From: Mimachlamys varia | Taxonomy: Eukaryota > Mollusca > Bivalvia > Pectinida > Pectinidae | Assembly: GCA_947623455.1 (NCBI GenBank) | Contig: OX392528.1 | Coordinates: forward strand, 53,276,322-53,340,321 | DNA: 64,000 bases | Reading direction: 5' to 3' | Part shown: positions 36,259 through 47,340 of the stretch, piece after piece | Layout: every line of letters starts with the position of its first letter | Numbering within the stretch: the first letter of the stretch is position 1 | Notes under the pieces: model-generated | What the model was told of the DNA's origin: nothing | The model's database searches: none | Seen by the model: the letters and a program-made list of their open reading frames with translations, nothing else | Position numbers and translations under genes: made by a program

Positions 36259-38529
36259 GTATAGTTTAGGAGACGTATCACGCAATTTGATTTTGGAGAT
36301 TAAAGATTTCTTGAGATTTAAACTTATTGTTGGTCACCTGATCTGGACAATTACAGCCCTCCTGCTATCCCACCGCCAGCACCACTATTCACCCCAACAC
36401 CGTTTCCCATGTACTTCGGATGTCGATAATCAGTAAAGAAACAAAACAGATATGAAACGTGCTTGATGAGGGGAGTCCACTGTGGGATAAGGAAGATAAA
36501 TGTGAATATAGCCTGTAGCATTTGAAAACAAGCTTAGGATCATGCATGGGTTGTTCTCACCCACGCGGTTGACAATGTTTGGTCTTCACAGTCACAGAAT
36601 TACAGATCACATATCATGATGGACGTTTATTTTCGTGTGTATTTCTCATTAGTATCAACTGCCAATCAAAAGGCCATTAACGCTGAACGATAAACACACA
36701 AGTAGTCTTCATCGTAACATAACAACCTTATCGGCGAGTGGTTCAATTAATTTGTAATTCGCCAGCTAAAACAGATTACGCTCCGTGAGCGATTTGCTAC
36801 TTCTGATAATGTGGAGAATTCTAATATCACACAATTTATGATAGCATCAATCATAATAGTACAGCTTATTCCTGTTACGCGCTCTTAACGAACATTTACT
36901 TTGTTTATGACAGGGTTTGTCATTTTAACGTTACAAAATGTTAGTCGATATGACACTGCTAGTCATTTACTGCAAAATGCTGCAATTTGTATTTGACATT
37001 GCTTAAAATTGACTGAAATATTAAATGTTCTACTACCATATACTATCCGAGGTATAGCGTTGTTGTTCCTTAGTGTGCGCCAAGGTGTATCAGTACCAGC
37101 CCACTTGTTCCGGAGTATATTCCTTATTTCTTACGAGTCCTTGGTGTGCGACAGAGTTGACTATCACATCCAAAATAATTCGATGTACGACATATTTAAT
37201 GTTTTAAGATGAACCGAACACACACATATGTTGCACCTTTTAAATTCATTAATATATCAAATATGCGAAAAATGAATGACACTGCACCATACAGCTGTTT
37301 CGTCCTTTAACTCGTCAGTGGTGTCAGGGACCAAAATTATTTGATTTTCAATGCTTCCTAAAGATTTACCTGGCAGACGACAGGGACGCACAGATACATC
37401 GTTTTTATAAGAAACACATTGTAGTGCTGGAAACAACTATTTAGAATAATCTGTCCAACCAAATGGTTACTGGAAGATTTTTTTCGGGCCTATGAGTAAG
37501 ACAGTTTCATGCATTAATATTTGTGTAAGGCAGGTCTATATCAGGAGTCCACACGAATTTTTAACGGTTATATTTGGACTTTAACTAAGGCGTTTAGAGA
37601 AACCCTGTGGCCAGTAATAGCATTATCAAGGACACAGTGTTATCCTATAAACTTAGAAAGACGCAATTGCATTGACAAATTAGGAAGTTTGTCTCTGTCA
37701 GAACACCAATGTCAATATTTAGCTGTGAGCGATTTAGAGGGAAGCTACGTCATGTACCAATGTAGAAACACACATTAAAATTTGCATTACAGATAAAAAT
37801 GTGCCTTGTTTAATTCCGATCAATCATTCCTAACAAATGTCACTTTGTATGACTGGCAGGTAATAAGTGTTACGGCGTGTTATCAGTTAAGTTTTAATAA
37901 TTAATCTTTACTTTTATCTGCTTGTGTGTGACAAATTATCCAATGTCATTACTCGATGTTATTGTGTGACGTAAAAGTTAAACATAAAATCATATATATT
38001 TTTTTACCTGGAAGATAGGAGAACATTTTACAAAGTCATTAAATAGATAATAAAATGTTTACTAGCGTATCACCGCTTGGCGTTATAAGTGGCGAGGTTT
38101 GAGCGCCGATACATCACTGTCAGTTATCTCCCCTGCTAAGTAAGCATGATATACCTACAGAACTTAATTGCATTAATTTACATAATTGCTTGAATTTATA
38201 AGGTCATATTGTTCAAGGTTATGATGATTTATTTTTCTAAATCTACTTGTCGTTAAATTTTTATAATTGAATAACGAATAAGCCACTATTGTGATGTGGT
38301 TTTTGAGGCCGACTGTTCGATTTTCGTTAAACCAATGAACGCACGAAGGCATAGGGGAAAACATGCATCAGTTATATTATGGAAAAGTACTGTTCGTAAG
38401 TCTCAATAGCAAAAATCATTTCTGTGCCTCAATTATAAAAAAATAATGCGTTCAGTGCGCTTGTCCGCAATATTTTTTTCCCCTTTTTAGTGCATTTCGA
38501 GTCAAAATTTCGGAATTCTAATATTCAGC
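36259..38529. other. Non-coding stretch, nothing recognised
   Basis: AT-rich. No gene or repeat family recognised. Several random frames of 60-85 codons. Confidence 0.5.
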
Positions 38530-39268
38530 GTTGTCAACCACTCACGGATGGAACAAAAATCGGAGAATACCGAAGCGTCTTAAACTAGGGGCAAAACATG
38601 AACAAATAAAAGGTTTACATGGAGACTCTTGTAAAAGTACAAGATCATAAGACCAGGTGCTCTGGAAGAGTAAGCGTCTTCTGCTTCATCGACGACACCC
38701 GCCATGTAAATCTTAGTCACATTCAAGTAAACGCCAAGTCCTCAAAGTGAGAACCGTGTCATTATTTTCAATCACAAGCAAAGACACTAATGAGCATACT
38801 TAAAAATTTTCATCTCCATATCACTAAAGGGTACAAAATGTTTATCTTTGAAAAAAGTTAGTGACCATAAAACTTGCTAATATATATCACCAACCTGCAT
38901 CTCTCGAATCCCTGTGTAGTAAGTATGTTTGTCAGCAGTCGAAATTTATCACGAAAATCTCGATATTTAGAGCAAGCCCTAGATTAAAGAATCATGTGGC
39001 ATGCAAACACTATACGATGGAGAAGCAGGGAATTTACTATCAAGAAAGGGAAGTTCACACCGTAGAGCTTAGTATTAAGCTGTCCATATGTATAGTATAG
39101 TTTAAGCTGAAATGGAGGGTACAGCTGATGTATGGAATTGGTGTTATCGATGACGTGTTCAACAAACTTGTTTTTTACAGACAACACATCGTCGATAAAT
39201 CTGAGAAAATAAAACAATGGATACAACCAAACAACTTTCCTACTATGATAAATTAGAAGGAAATCCAA
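38530..39268 (-). pseudogene. Decayed reverse transcriptase relic, copy 1
   Basis: Minus-strand reading from 39268 downward. An R-F-I-D-D-V-L-S block (about 39178-39201) is the reverse transcriptase catalytic [YF]-x-D-D motif. Next come N-T-K-L-Y and N-F-P-F. After one in-frame stop (38984-38986) the same frame gives R-A-C-S-K-Y-R-D-F, L-L-T-N, Q-G-F-E-R-C-R-L and S-K-F-Y-G-H (to about 38860). These blocks follow the order seen at the C-terminal end of an invertebrate retroelement RT family that I associate with Penelope-like elements; that assignment is uncertain. Sequence down to about 38530 is probably the element's 3' non-coding tail, shared with the relic at 51735-52282. The N-terminal half and any endonuclease are missing. 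Confidence 0.75.
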
Positions 39269-39635
39269 CTGATTTATGAGGTAGCATTCTTTTAACAGTT
39301 TCGTAACAGTGATTAATATTGTAATGTTTTTGTCAGTTGGGATTCAAATGAACTGAATACTGATTGTTTGTCTTAGACTGAGAATTAATTATGCTTTTAA
39401 TGCCTCGTGTGATATGGCTTTAAGTAAAATTAAGATTAGTTTTACAACTTTGCATTGAAATGAACCTTTCTGAAACGAGAAGTAGTTTGCAATACAGAAA
39501 TAATGTATGTGTTTGTAATTTGCATATTACAGCAATATTACGAAGTATATCTTTTGATTTTATTGATAATTGTGCCAAAGGATATGTATGAAAGGCTGTC
39601 TGTTGAACGCACTTCGTGCTTTGACAAATTGCACC

Positions 39636-39711
39636 CAACCGGGAGCTGTTGGTACTTATCATTACTTAAGTAACGAGATCGTTTACGGAAAGTGTCGACG
39701 GTTCCCGATTG
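39636..39711. mobile_element. Decayed copy of the 77-bp palindromic element
   Basis: The right arm CGTTTACGGAAAGTGTCGAC followed by GGTTCCCGATTG is close to the element at 30443. The left arm, starting CAACCGGGAGCTGTTGGTAC, is strongly diverged but aligns position by position. Length is 76 bp. No target duplication is visible, which fits an old copy or arm damage. Confidence 0.7.
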
Positions 39712-41265
39712 AAACAAACATTTTGGTGACTGAGATGGGACCGCGTCTAGTGCATTGCATTAAACGCCTGTTCTCGCTCATGCGTGTCTGCCAATTATCT
39801 ACGAGTGTCCATCTTACATGCAGGAATGTTTGACAAAAATCCTGCTCAACAGAAAACGGAATTGGAAGCAAAAATAAACGAGGTTGGTCATGATCCATTA
39901 AACTTGTAAGTGTTCTTGATTTTCTATGCAAAACGTAAATACTTACATCTTTGGCTAGCAATCAAATAATAAAAAAATAGATAAATATGTATCGACAAAT
40001 ACGAATGCGTGCCTCCGATAAAATTTCGTGTGGATACGAAAGTCGGTTATTATTGCCGATGTTTACAGACCAGAAGATTTGTTGAAAGTTTACACTTTTA
40101 GTTCAGCGCCGTAACTCGGCTAAGAATTTGCTTTAAACGTTATTTGTATTTGATTTGAGACACCCGCTGTGGAATGTCATTATCTCGGCCTCCGTACTTT
40201 GCAATGTCTGACGTGATCCCGGCAATACACAGTACAACGTTGACTGCCAACAAAGTGCGCCCAACGAAATCTCGGTTCAGTATCCATCACACTTCATTTG
40301 AATTGAAGCTTAACTTTAAAGCTTACGTAAACGAATAACGTTTATGTTTGATAATATTTACATCCTCCTGCATGGGATCGCTCTTCTGAAGCTTAACCGT
40401 TGAATACACGAATAGGTAATATCTAGTATAGTCTGTTTGAAAATGAAGTATGTTTGTACGTTCCTGGATAAAGACGAACATCCTCTGTATAATAACATTG
40501 TTTTTTTTTTCAAATTATCCATTCAAATTATCAATTTGAAATGACGATTTATCTTATGAGAAGCTAATTATGTATACGATATAGCCAAAATACTAATGTA
40601 TAGACTCCTTCATATCTTTTAAAGCCTGGTGCCAACGGGAACTTATGCTTGTAAACTGAACAGAATATTGTGGTTTTGTTAAGAGTTTCTTGATTAAATA
40701 CACTTTAATATACACAAACATAAAACACGTGGTAGGTCTTGTCTAAATCCATTACGTCACAACTCCACTTCTCTCGGCTTTGTTTTGTGAAGTAACATGA
40801 GTTCTCTTTGATCAATTATTTGTCAAAGTTTGTTGGAACCAGACGTATTTAAACAAACAATATATGTTGTATAATTTCCCTACGTTTCAGAAACTACCAG
40901 TGTTGTTGGACAAGCCCTAACTACAGGGCACGTTACACTAACAATGTAATAATTGTTTATACCGACCACCATAGTACATTGTATACATACATTATTATTG
41001 TAACATGCCCCTGTGACCTGACTGCGCTTTTCGAAATATTTTCAACGGAAGTATAGTATTATATTATGTCATTTAAAAATATCCCGTTCTTTATGCTCTG
41101 GCCAATCCTCATACATTCACGACCTCTCCTCGCTTTTTAAGAAACCAACGTTTTGCGGGTCAAGATTAAAAAGGCTCGAATAATGTTTGTGTGTTTGGGG
41201 TTTTTTTCATTCAAAACGATATCTTTTAGCAGTTGCTCGACTAAAAATGCTTCCATAATAGTTCG
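39712..41265. other. Non-coding stretch, nothing recognised
   Basis: AT-rich with no recognised gene or repeat. Confidence 0.5.
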
Positions 41266-41340
41266 TGTCTAACTCCATCGGGAACCGTCGGCACTTTCCG
41301 TAAACGAAAGTGCCGACCGTTCCCCATTGGTGTCTAGCTC
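41266..41340. mobile_element. 55-bp palindromic element with 10-bp target duplication
   Basis: Element 41276-41330. The left arm CATCGGGAACCGTCGGCACT continues TTC, the loop is CGTAAAC and the right arm starts GAAAGTGCCGACCGTTCCCC. Relative to the 77-bp copy it lacks exactly the inner 22 bp of stem tip and loop. It is flanked by TGTCTAACTC (41266-41275) and TGTCTAGCTC (41331-41340), 9 of 10 identical. Confidence 0.85.
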
Positions 41341-41425
41341 TTCGTTGACCGACGGCGAGAAGTTGTTGAATGACATTATAAAGCTACATCCTTTTTGATA
41401 ACGTGTTCCATTTAAATAGCGAATC

Positions 41426-41519
41426 GTTCCGGTTGTTCCGGTACGAACCAGCCGTTCCACCAATATTGGATTGTTCCAGTTGTTCCGGTACGATCCAGCC
41501 GATCCGCCAATATTGGATT
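41426..41519 (+). repeat. 47-bp tandem doublet rich in GTTCC
   Basis: Two copies of a unit with GTTCCGGTTGTTCCGGTACG and ACCAATATTGGATT (or GCCAATATTGGATT). They are followed by more GTTCC/GGAAC words to about 41560. Minus-strand frames here are Asn/Gly/Thr-rich because of the repeat and are not called genes. Confidence 0.8.
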
Positions 41520-41599
41520 GCGACGTTCCCCCGGAACGAATCGGTTCGTCGATCGGAAACGTCATTTGAGGGTTCCAATTTGGATCCAATATGGTGGCC

Positions 41600-43768
41600 A
41601 GTGAAAAGTTTTCGTTTCAGATGTTCATTAAATTGCAAATAGATATATCAGTAACTAGTTAAACTGTTTCCGGAAATGTCGGTTCTTTTCACTTTTCGAT
41701 TATTAGATTTTCACTTGAAAGAACGTCGTTTGGAACGGTCATTTTGCAGAACATTTCCTAAATGGCACAACTTGGAGGTTACGATATTTAAATGGAATGC
41801 ACTGTAGAAAAGTCAATAAGTGATTTCGAAAATGATAACCAAGAGCTGCGAAACTTTCTAGACCTTTTGAAAATGATAGAATGCACTAAAAAATACGCAA
41901 TGAAATATGTATAAGCCTTTCATTAAGAAGCTGACGGCAGTATTCCCGAAAATTTACTTAATAAAATATGCATAACATGCAATAATGAAAGTGACGGAAG
42001 CTACCGAAAATTGATAATCAAAAATACATGTAGTCTGTTCATTACGAAGCTACGGAAACTTGCAAAAATCGCAATACATGCTGAAAGTATAGCTAAAGAT
42101 AATTAAAAAAAAAATCGAATTCTAACGTGGTGTTTAAAGCACTCTCTTAATTAATCTAACAGAAAATAAAAAAAAAAAAACAAACAAATTGTAAAATTTG
42201 AGGCAAATATTGTGTTTTCTCATATTTAGGCAATGAGAGATTCCGAAAATGAAGTACCGTGTTTTCAGAGTCATTCGGAATGCACTGATTTACATGCTGA
42301 GCTACGTAAAACCGCCTCGTATGTGAAAAATGTGCTGACAAAATGCAAAGTCACGGATTACATGCAATAATCCGGTTTGATAAGCAATTTGTCTAATAGA
42401 GAGGATGTGTTCGCGCCGATCATTAAACCGCAAAGAACAACAGTTGTATCTGTTCCGAAACAAGGCGGGTCGGATATACAACGCGATTTGAGGTTTCCCT
42501 AACCCACCTGTCACAAAAAACAGCCATCATTTCAGGGCTTTGTAGAAACACCTCTGTCACGTCATCACGTTACGATATCAAACGACTTCTGTACCGGAAT
42601 GTCGTCTGCCCATCGTTTACGGGTCGTGCGCACCAGTGCACGCGACATGATTGTCATGTCAACACGATCATTGGCGCATTGCGGACTTGGCAGGGGGTCA
42701 TGAAAGGTTATCATGATCGATTATCATTAGAGGCATGTTGTGCTTGCGGTCACAATTGAAGTGTTTGGCTTAATTAACGAGACGTTAGACAGTTGATGAT
42801 AATTGTTCGTATGGTCAACTTAGACAGGACTGACAATAATTGTGATGGCTGTCGTTCAAAAGGATTTTTACCTGTGTTATCTTCTGATTTTAGGTAATGG
42901 CAACTTCAAATGAAAACCTTCGCGTTTTCTTGATTAGCTTTTTTCGTGATGTGAATTACATATTCATTCACGTTTATAATGTAATCTTGTTTGAAGTCGA
43001 CCTTTAAAAGATATTAATAACGATTTGTTTGTGTTTTAAAGTACAACATGAATGGAATGGAAGAACAGATATTATCTATTTGAAACATTAAGATTATCAA
43101 TCACAATTCTTGTCAGCAGTTACGCCAAAAATACTAAAAACGTAAATAATGATCTTGTACTATTATGTCATTTGTTTATAAACGACCCATTTTCTCGGTG
43201 AATGAGAAATGTTTTTGAGGGTAAAGATCACAGTCAACATTATATACAAACATAGACAACCATACCATATATCTATCATCTAACATTCCATTTAATCGTA
43301 CTTGAATGTTACACAACATTTAAAAGGAAGACATATCCTTTTTTCATGAATGAAAATAATTATAATGTAAATGATATATGTACTGTAGACTTACGACAGT
43401 GACATAGCAGAATTTGTTTTTCTTGATAAAAAAGTTGAAATGTACTATTCTGGTTGTTTGTTAAATTTTATTACAATTCAATGTTGAAGAATGATTCGGA
43501 AGTTGCAGTAACTAATGTTCTTTAACATAGCAGTTTTCATAATAGAACTTGATAAAAATCAAAAATTTCATATATCACGTGTAGTTTCAGATTTTAAGAC
43601 AGGTACAATAGGTAGAAATTTACAGTTTGGAGAAAGATGAAACATAATTCGATTCTGTTTCCTGTTAACAGTGATATCTCTTTCATGGTAGTATTTTTGA
43701 AAAGACGGTTTCAGTGTGGATTAACAAAAGTGTACGATTTCTAAGTCAATCAGACGTTTTGTTCTCAG
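41600..43768. other. Non-coding stretch upstream of the candidate exon
   Basis: No recognised gene. A somewhat GC-richer patch at 42540-42720 holds CACGTCATCACG and GTGCGCACCAGTGCAC. Otherwise AT-rich. Confidence 0.45.
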
Positions 43769-44117
43769 TCAGATCGGCGCTTATAAGATGAGTTCTAAGT
43801 CGGTGCGGGTCCGGAGTCCACACTGTGTCGGTTCATCATCGCCGTCACGCCAGCGTTACTCGGGGTGTCCATTCGCCCCTAGTTTGATTGACTACACTAA
43901 AGATGAAAGTGATGACCCGAGTGTAAACATGATTCCCGCGTTGCCCGACATAACCTCGCCAGACGTTCTACCCGAGCGGGTCGTACTCTATATTGGTGAC
44001 AGTGGCGCCAACTGATGTCCGATGTCGTCTGCTCGTGATGCTAAGTATCTTCCGGAAGAGGGTGGACGTGGAGCTCGAATTACTTTTTTACACGGATGGG
44101 CCGTGGTCAAATCAAAT
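43769..44117 (+). CDS. Candidate exon with one in-frame TGA
   Basis: The acceptor-like ACGTTTTGTTCTCAG ends at 43768 and the donor AAT|GTAAGC starts at 44118. ATG at 43788 has a purine at -3. The frame is open from 43725 to 44012, meets TGA at 44013-44015 (followed by TGT), then stays open past the donor to 44171. The peptide before TGA has Ser-rich S-P-S-R-Q-R-Y, then D-I-T-S-P-D-V-L-P-E-R-V-V-L-Y-I-G-D. After TGA it reads C-P-M-S-S-A-R-D-A-K-Y-L-P-E-E-G-G-R-G and F-L-H-G-W-A-V-V-K. The spacing is loosely reminiscent of the start of PR/SET domains, but this is not a recognised match. Possibilities are a nonsense-bearing pseudogene, a terminal exon ending at TGA, an assembly error, or TGA recoding. 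Confidence 0.35.
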
Positions 44118-44215
44118 GTAAGCAATAGGTCCTACACCTCTGAGTGTTCTTTGTATACTGAAATGACGTCATAAAAGCCGTTGATGCAAGTTATATAAGT
44201 TTTAAAGGGGCATCC

Positions 44216-45785
44216 CAGGGAAGTCTACAATGAAGTTCTTGAATGTACATGCTGTCTGCACTACCAGATACATTTTCCTGTTATTTCAACATTCAAAGTC
44301 CACTCAAAATGTGTTTATTAGCCACTTGCAAAATTGCATTCCTCGGGAAAGCCCGATAAAAATAGCGCTGATCACGCGTCAACCACGTGACTATTTTGTC
44401 GCAAGTCGACGAGGGGCCCAAAGGAAGGGGACGCGTAATGTATAGGTCCGATGATGAACCAGACACAAAGTCCGTGTATAAATTTATTGAATCACATTCA
44501 CATTAATAATCAGACGTTAATTACACACGATATTCATATGAAGATATTTATGTCGACATCTCTGCATAATTTAGAACCATTTCACAAAAGGTGTGCCTGC
44601 ATTGATAAGTACAAAAATAAAATGAAATGATTCCGATTTTTTTTATACAGCTCGATGTCTTGAAGATTTTTCTTCAGACTATCTATATATTTATCTAAAA
44701 TCTATCCAACTTTCAGCGTCAACATACTTTAACACTTACAATTATGTATCACGGAAGTCCGTGCATTCATATGACGCACCACGCACTAAACATGTAGAAT
44801 ACATGTATTACATCAGGGACGTATATGTCTCACATAAACGTCCCTGATTACATATATATCAAATTTGGAACTTTTCGAGAAGATAATTGTCCAATACTTA
44901 ATCCATTTATATATGTTATGATAACTCCGTTTTCATTTTACTATTTTTTTATATAAATTTAAAGGTTCGTTAATATTTTCAACACAACTGCAGACATGGG
45001 ACATACATGTATATGATTTTTTTTTTTAATTTTTTTTTTTAATTAATGACTTCACTTACATAATGCATATATTTTGATTCATATCAAATTCAATACCGGG
45101 GTCCAAACCCGATAATATTTGTACAATCCATATTTTATAGATAAGGTATGAAAATCATTTTTTATCCGCACATGATGACGTAAATTTATTCATTTTGTCC
45201 AAATTGTATCTGTATGTACCTCAATCGCACCTATACCGGCATTTTACAACGTAAACACCCCCCCCCCCCCCCCACCCCACCCCATACGGTTTTTAGGAAT
45301 ACACACGCATTTCATGTAACAGAGGAACTAAAGAGTTATCCCTTGGGAGGCCCCAAAACCAAATCAAAACTGTGTCACCGGCTATCCAGAAGAAAACTGT
45401 AACATGCAAACAATTGGGCTGTTAGTTTCTCCCTTGAATACTTCCCATCCCTCGTTATGCTTCCGTAATATAATCCTTACGCCAAAGTTTGACCATTCGG
45501 CCACTTTTCGCTATGTAGTTACATGTAGGTCACACGGATCGCCATTTTTTGTTTACTGATGTAGCTTGTTATGCGCATGCGTTATCATATGTGACGCAAA
45601 AAAATTTACATGTCCAAATCGTTGATCAACGAATAGTGATTCCCTTTTTTAATTATTAATTAAAGTTTTTGAGAACATATTTCAGCGTAAATCACCCATT
45701 AATTTTCCACAAGATTATACAGTTAATTCATATATACAATAGCTCTAAATATACATAAAAAATATAGTTTTACCGTGATGCCTCT
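44216..45785 (+). mobile_element. TTAA-flanked non-autonomous DNA element, copy B
   Basis: The left end AGGGGCATCCCAGG and the right end GATGCCTCT are flanked by TTAA at 44212-44215 and 45786-45789. At 1570 bp it is collinear with copy A (22647-24902) but lacks that copy's two insertions, so it shows the ancestral structure there. It has its own hairpin insertion near 44811-44852, and a longer poly-C tract at about 45257-45275. No transposase frame. Confidence 0.87.
44811..44852. repeat. Copy B-specific hairpin insertion
   Basis: ATCAGGGACGT and ACGTCCCTGAT form an 11-bp inverted repeat around ATATGTCTCACATAA. Copy A has no such sequence between its ACATGTA and TATATATATC words. It is a micro-insertion of about 40 bp, perhaps another tiny hairpin element. 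Confidence 0.6.
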
Positions 45786-46049
45786 TTAAGAACAATTTGA
45801 ATCGGCACAATTTTCCCCAATTTTTGGTGCCAAAACAACTAGGCCTAACGTTACCAGAAGATTACGCCGAGACAAATTCAAAACGTATTTATGATTGTTT
45901 GTCCAGTTATTTTCATGTTAAATGTAAACATGTTTTGCAAACTGGCATCGGCATATTACGATGGACGAACTATTTGTTTTGTGGTAGATTTTAAGTTTAC
46001 ATAGGTTATGTCGCCTTCTAGCTTCGAGCTAGAGGGAATGGACCCTGTA

Positions 46050-46105
46050 TAGCTCATTGCAATGGTAAAGCGCCCGACTAGAAACCTGGAGATCGAGGGG
46101 GGTGG
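46050..46105 (+). mobile_element. tRNA-like SINE head fragment
   Basis: TATAGCTCATTGCAATGGTA followed by AAGCGCCCGACTAGAAACCT and GGAGATCGAGGG has the layout of a tRNA with boxes A and B. It breaks into a poly-G tract where the box B TTCGA should finish. Not a functional tRNA gene. Confidence 0.5.
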
Positions 46106-46127
46106 GGGGGGGGGGGGTGGGGGGGCC
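46095..46127 (+). repeat. Poly-G tract
   Basis: An interrupted G homopolymer directly after the tRNA-like fragment. Frames crossing it read poly-Gly on one strand and poly-Pro on the other, and are artefacts. Confidence 0.9.
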
Positions 46128-47153
46128 TCTCCGCCATTCTCTGGTGGAAACACACTATTCTCTTTTACAAATACCAGGGATGCGGTTTGTCCTGTTGAGA
46201 CGGAAAACACTTTTTCTTTACCAAACCGCAAATCGTGTAATGCAAAAAACTACAGACCAACCTTTCGGACACAATATCCGGTTTTGTTCTATTTATAAAA
46301 TTCTTAATTCTTAAAATAGTGTACGTGTGTGACGCCACATTGGTTCATTATGGGTGTGAACAACCTACACAGACGGATAGGAAATCATTTGGTTTTAAGT
46401 TTCAACAAGCCAAGCTTCGAGTCTGGCACAGGTCAAACGGGGTCATTGGGCGCGTTCGTATACCCTGCTCTTTGCACCTTACTTCAGCGCCATGTTGGCG
46501 TCTATATGCTCAGGAAAGTTTCTCAGCCCGTCCCCAGAAACATTACTTTGATATCAAATCTTTGTCGGTAGTTAGAAGAATTGCGTGACACTATTTCCAT
46601 ACGTATGTATTACATGGTGTCGTCTGCGCAAGCAGTCTTTAAAGTAGTATATCACGCAATAGCGAAGAACGAATATTCATTTTACGTGTGTCCGGGTTTA
46701 TCGTCGATGAGTGTACCAGGAAAAGTTATTGTAGAAGAACCTTTGGATTTCCTTCTATATAGAATGTGACTTTATATGAATAATACTGTAAGATCTTTAG
46801 AAATTGTAACTGACGTCAATACCACAGAAAACCCTATCAGGAGACGCCCAGTCGAATCTTAAAGAAAATTCCAGTTGACAAATGGAGTGCAGTGGAATGC
46901 TTAATTGAAATGATCAGTCAACTTTCCTCAACTGTCTGATCCAAGGTAGATTTGATATCTTTCCTTTGCTCATATTTTGCCCCTAGTTTAATCGATTTTG
47001 AGTTTGGATTATGATTTTTTTAGCGCTATGGTTTTCTTTTGTTTTTTGGTCTGTTCATGTACTACGTCCCTCCTATCGATAGCAATTACTAGTACCCTTT
47101 GCCGACTTTGTGATGTGATTTTCACTTAAATGCCCTGACAAAAGCACCCAGTT
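46128..47153. other. Non-coding stretch with overlapping uncertain frames
   Basis: Two plus-strand frames overlap at 46319-46588 in different phases. Neither has a recognised family or splice context, so at most one could be real and none is called. TGACGTCA at 46811-46818. Confidence 0.4.
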
Positions 47154-47340
47154 CCTAGTTTCATCAACGTTCCTCAGCTTCAGGAAATTCCTTAACTTAA
47201 AAAGTTCCCTAGTAAAACATTGCCCAATTTAAGGAATGTTATATAATGAGAATATCCCCTAAACTAATGTAATGGTTTCTTATGGAAATTTTTTTAAGCT
47301 ACGGAATTTCCTTAAGTTAAAGAACGTTGATGAAACCGGG
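47154..47340. mobile_element. 187-bp miniature inverted-repeat element
   Basis: The left end CCTAGTTTCATCAACGTTCC and right end (reverse complement) CCCGGTTTCATCAACGTTCT are inverted repeats, continuing into AGGAAATTCC in both arms. No second copy in the window and no clear target duplication. Confidence 0.8.

Noticed and set aside
41269..41642. Minus- and plus-strand frames of 79-106 codons
   Set aside because: They span the 55-bp palindrome and the GTTCC doublet. Their composition (Asn/Gly/Thr) follows the repeat and no family is recognised.
46062..46314. Overlapping frames with poly-Gly or poly-Pro tracts
   Set aside because: They are created by the poly-G tract at 46095-46127 and have no other support.
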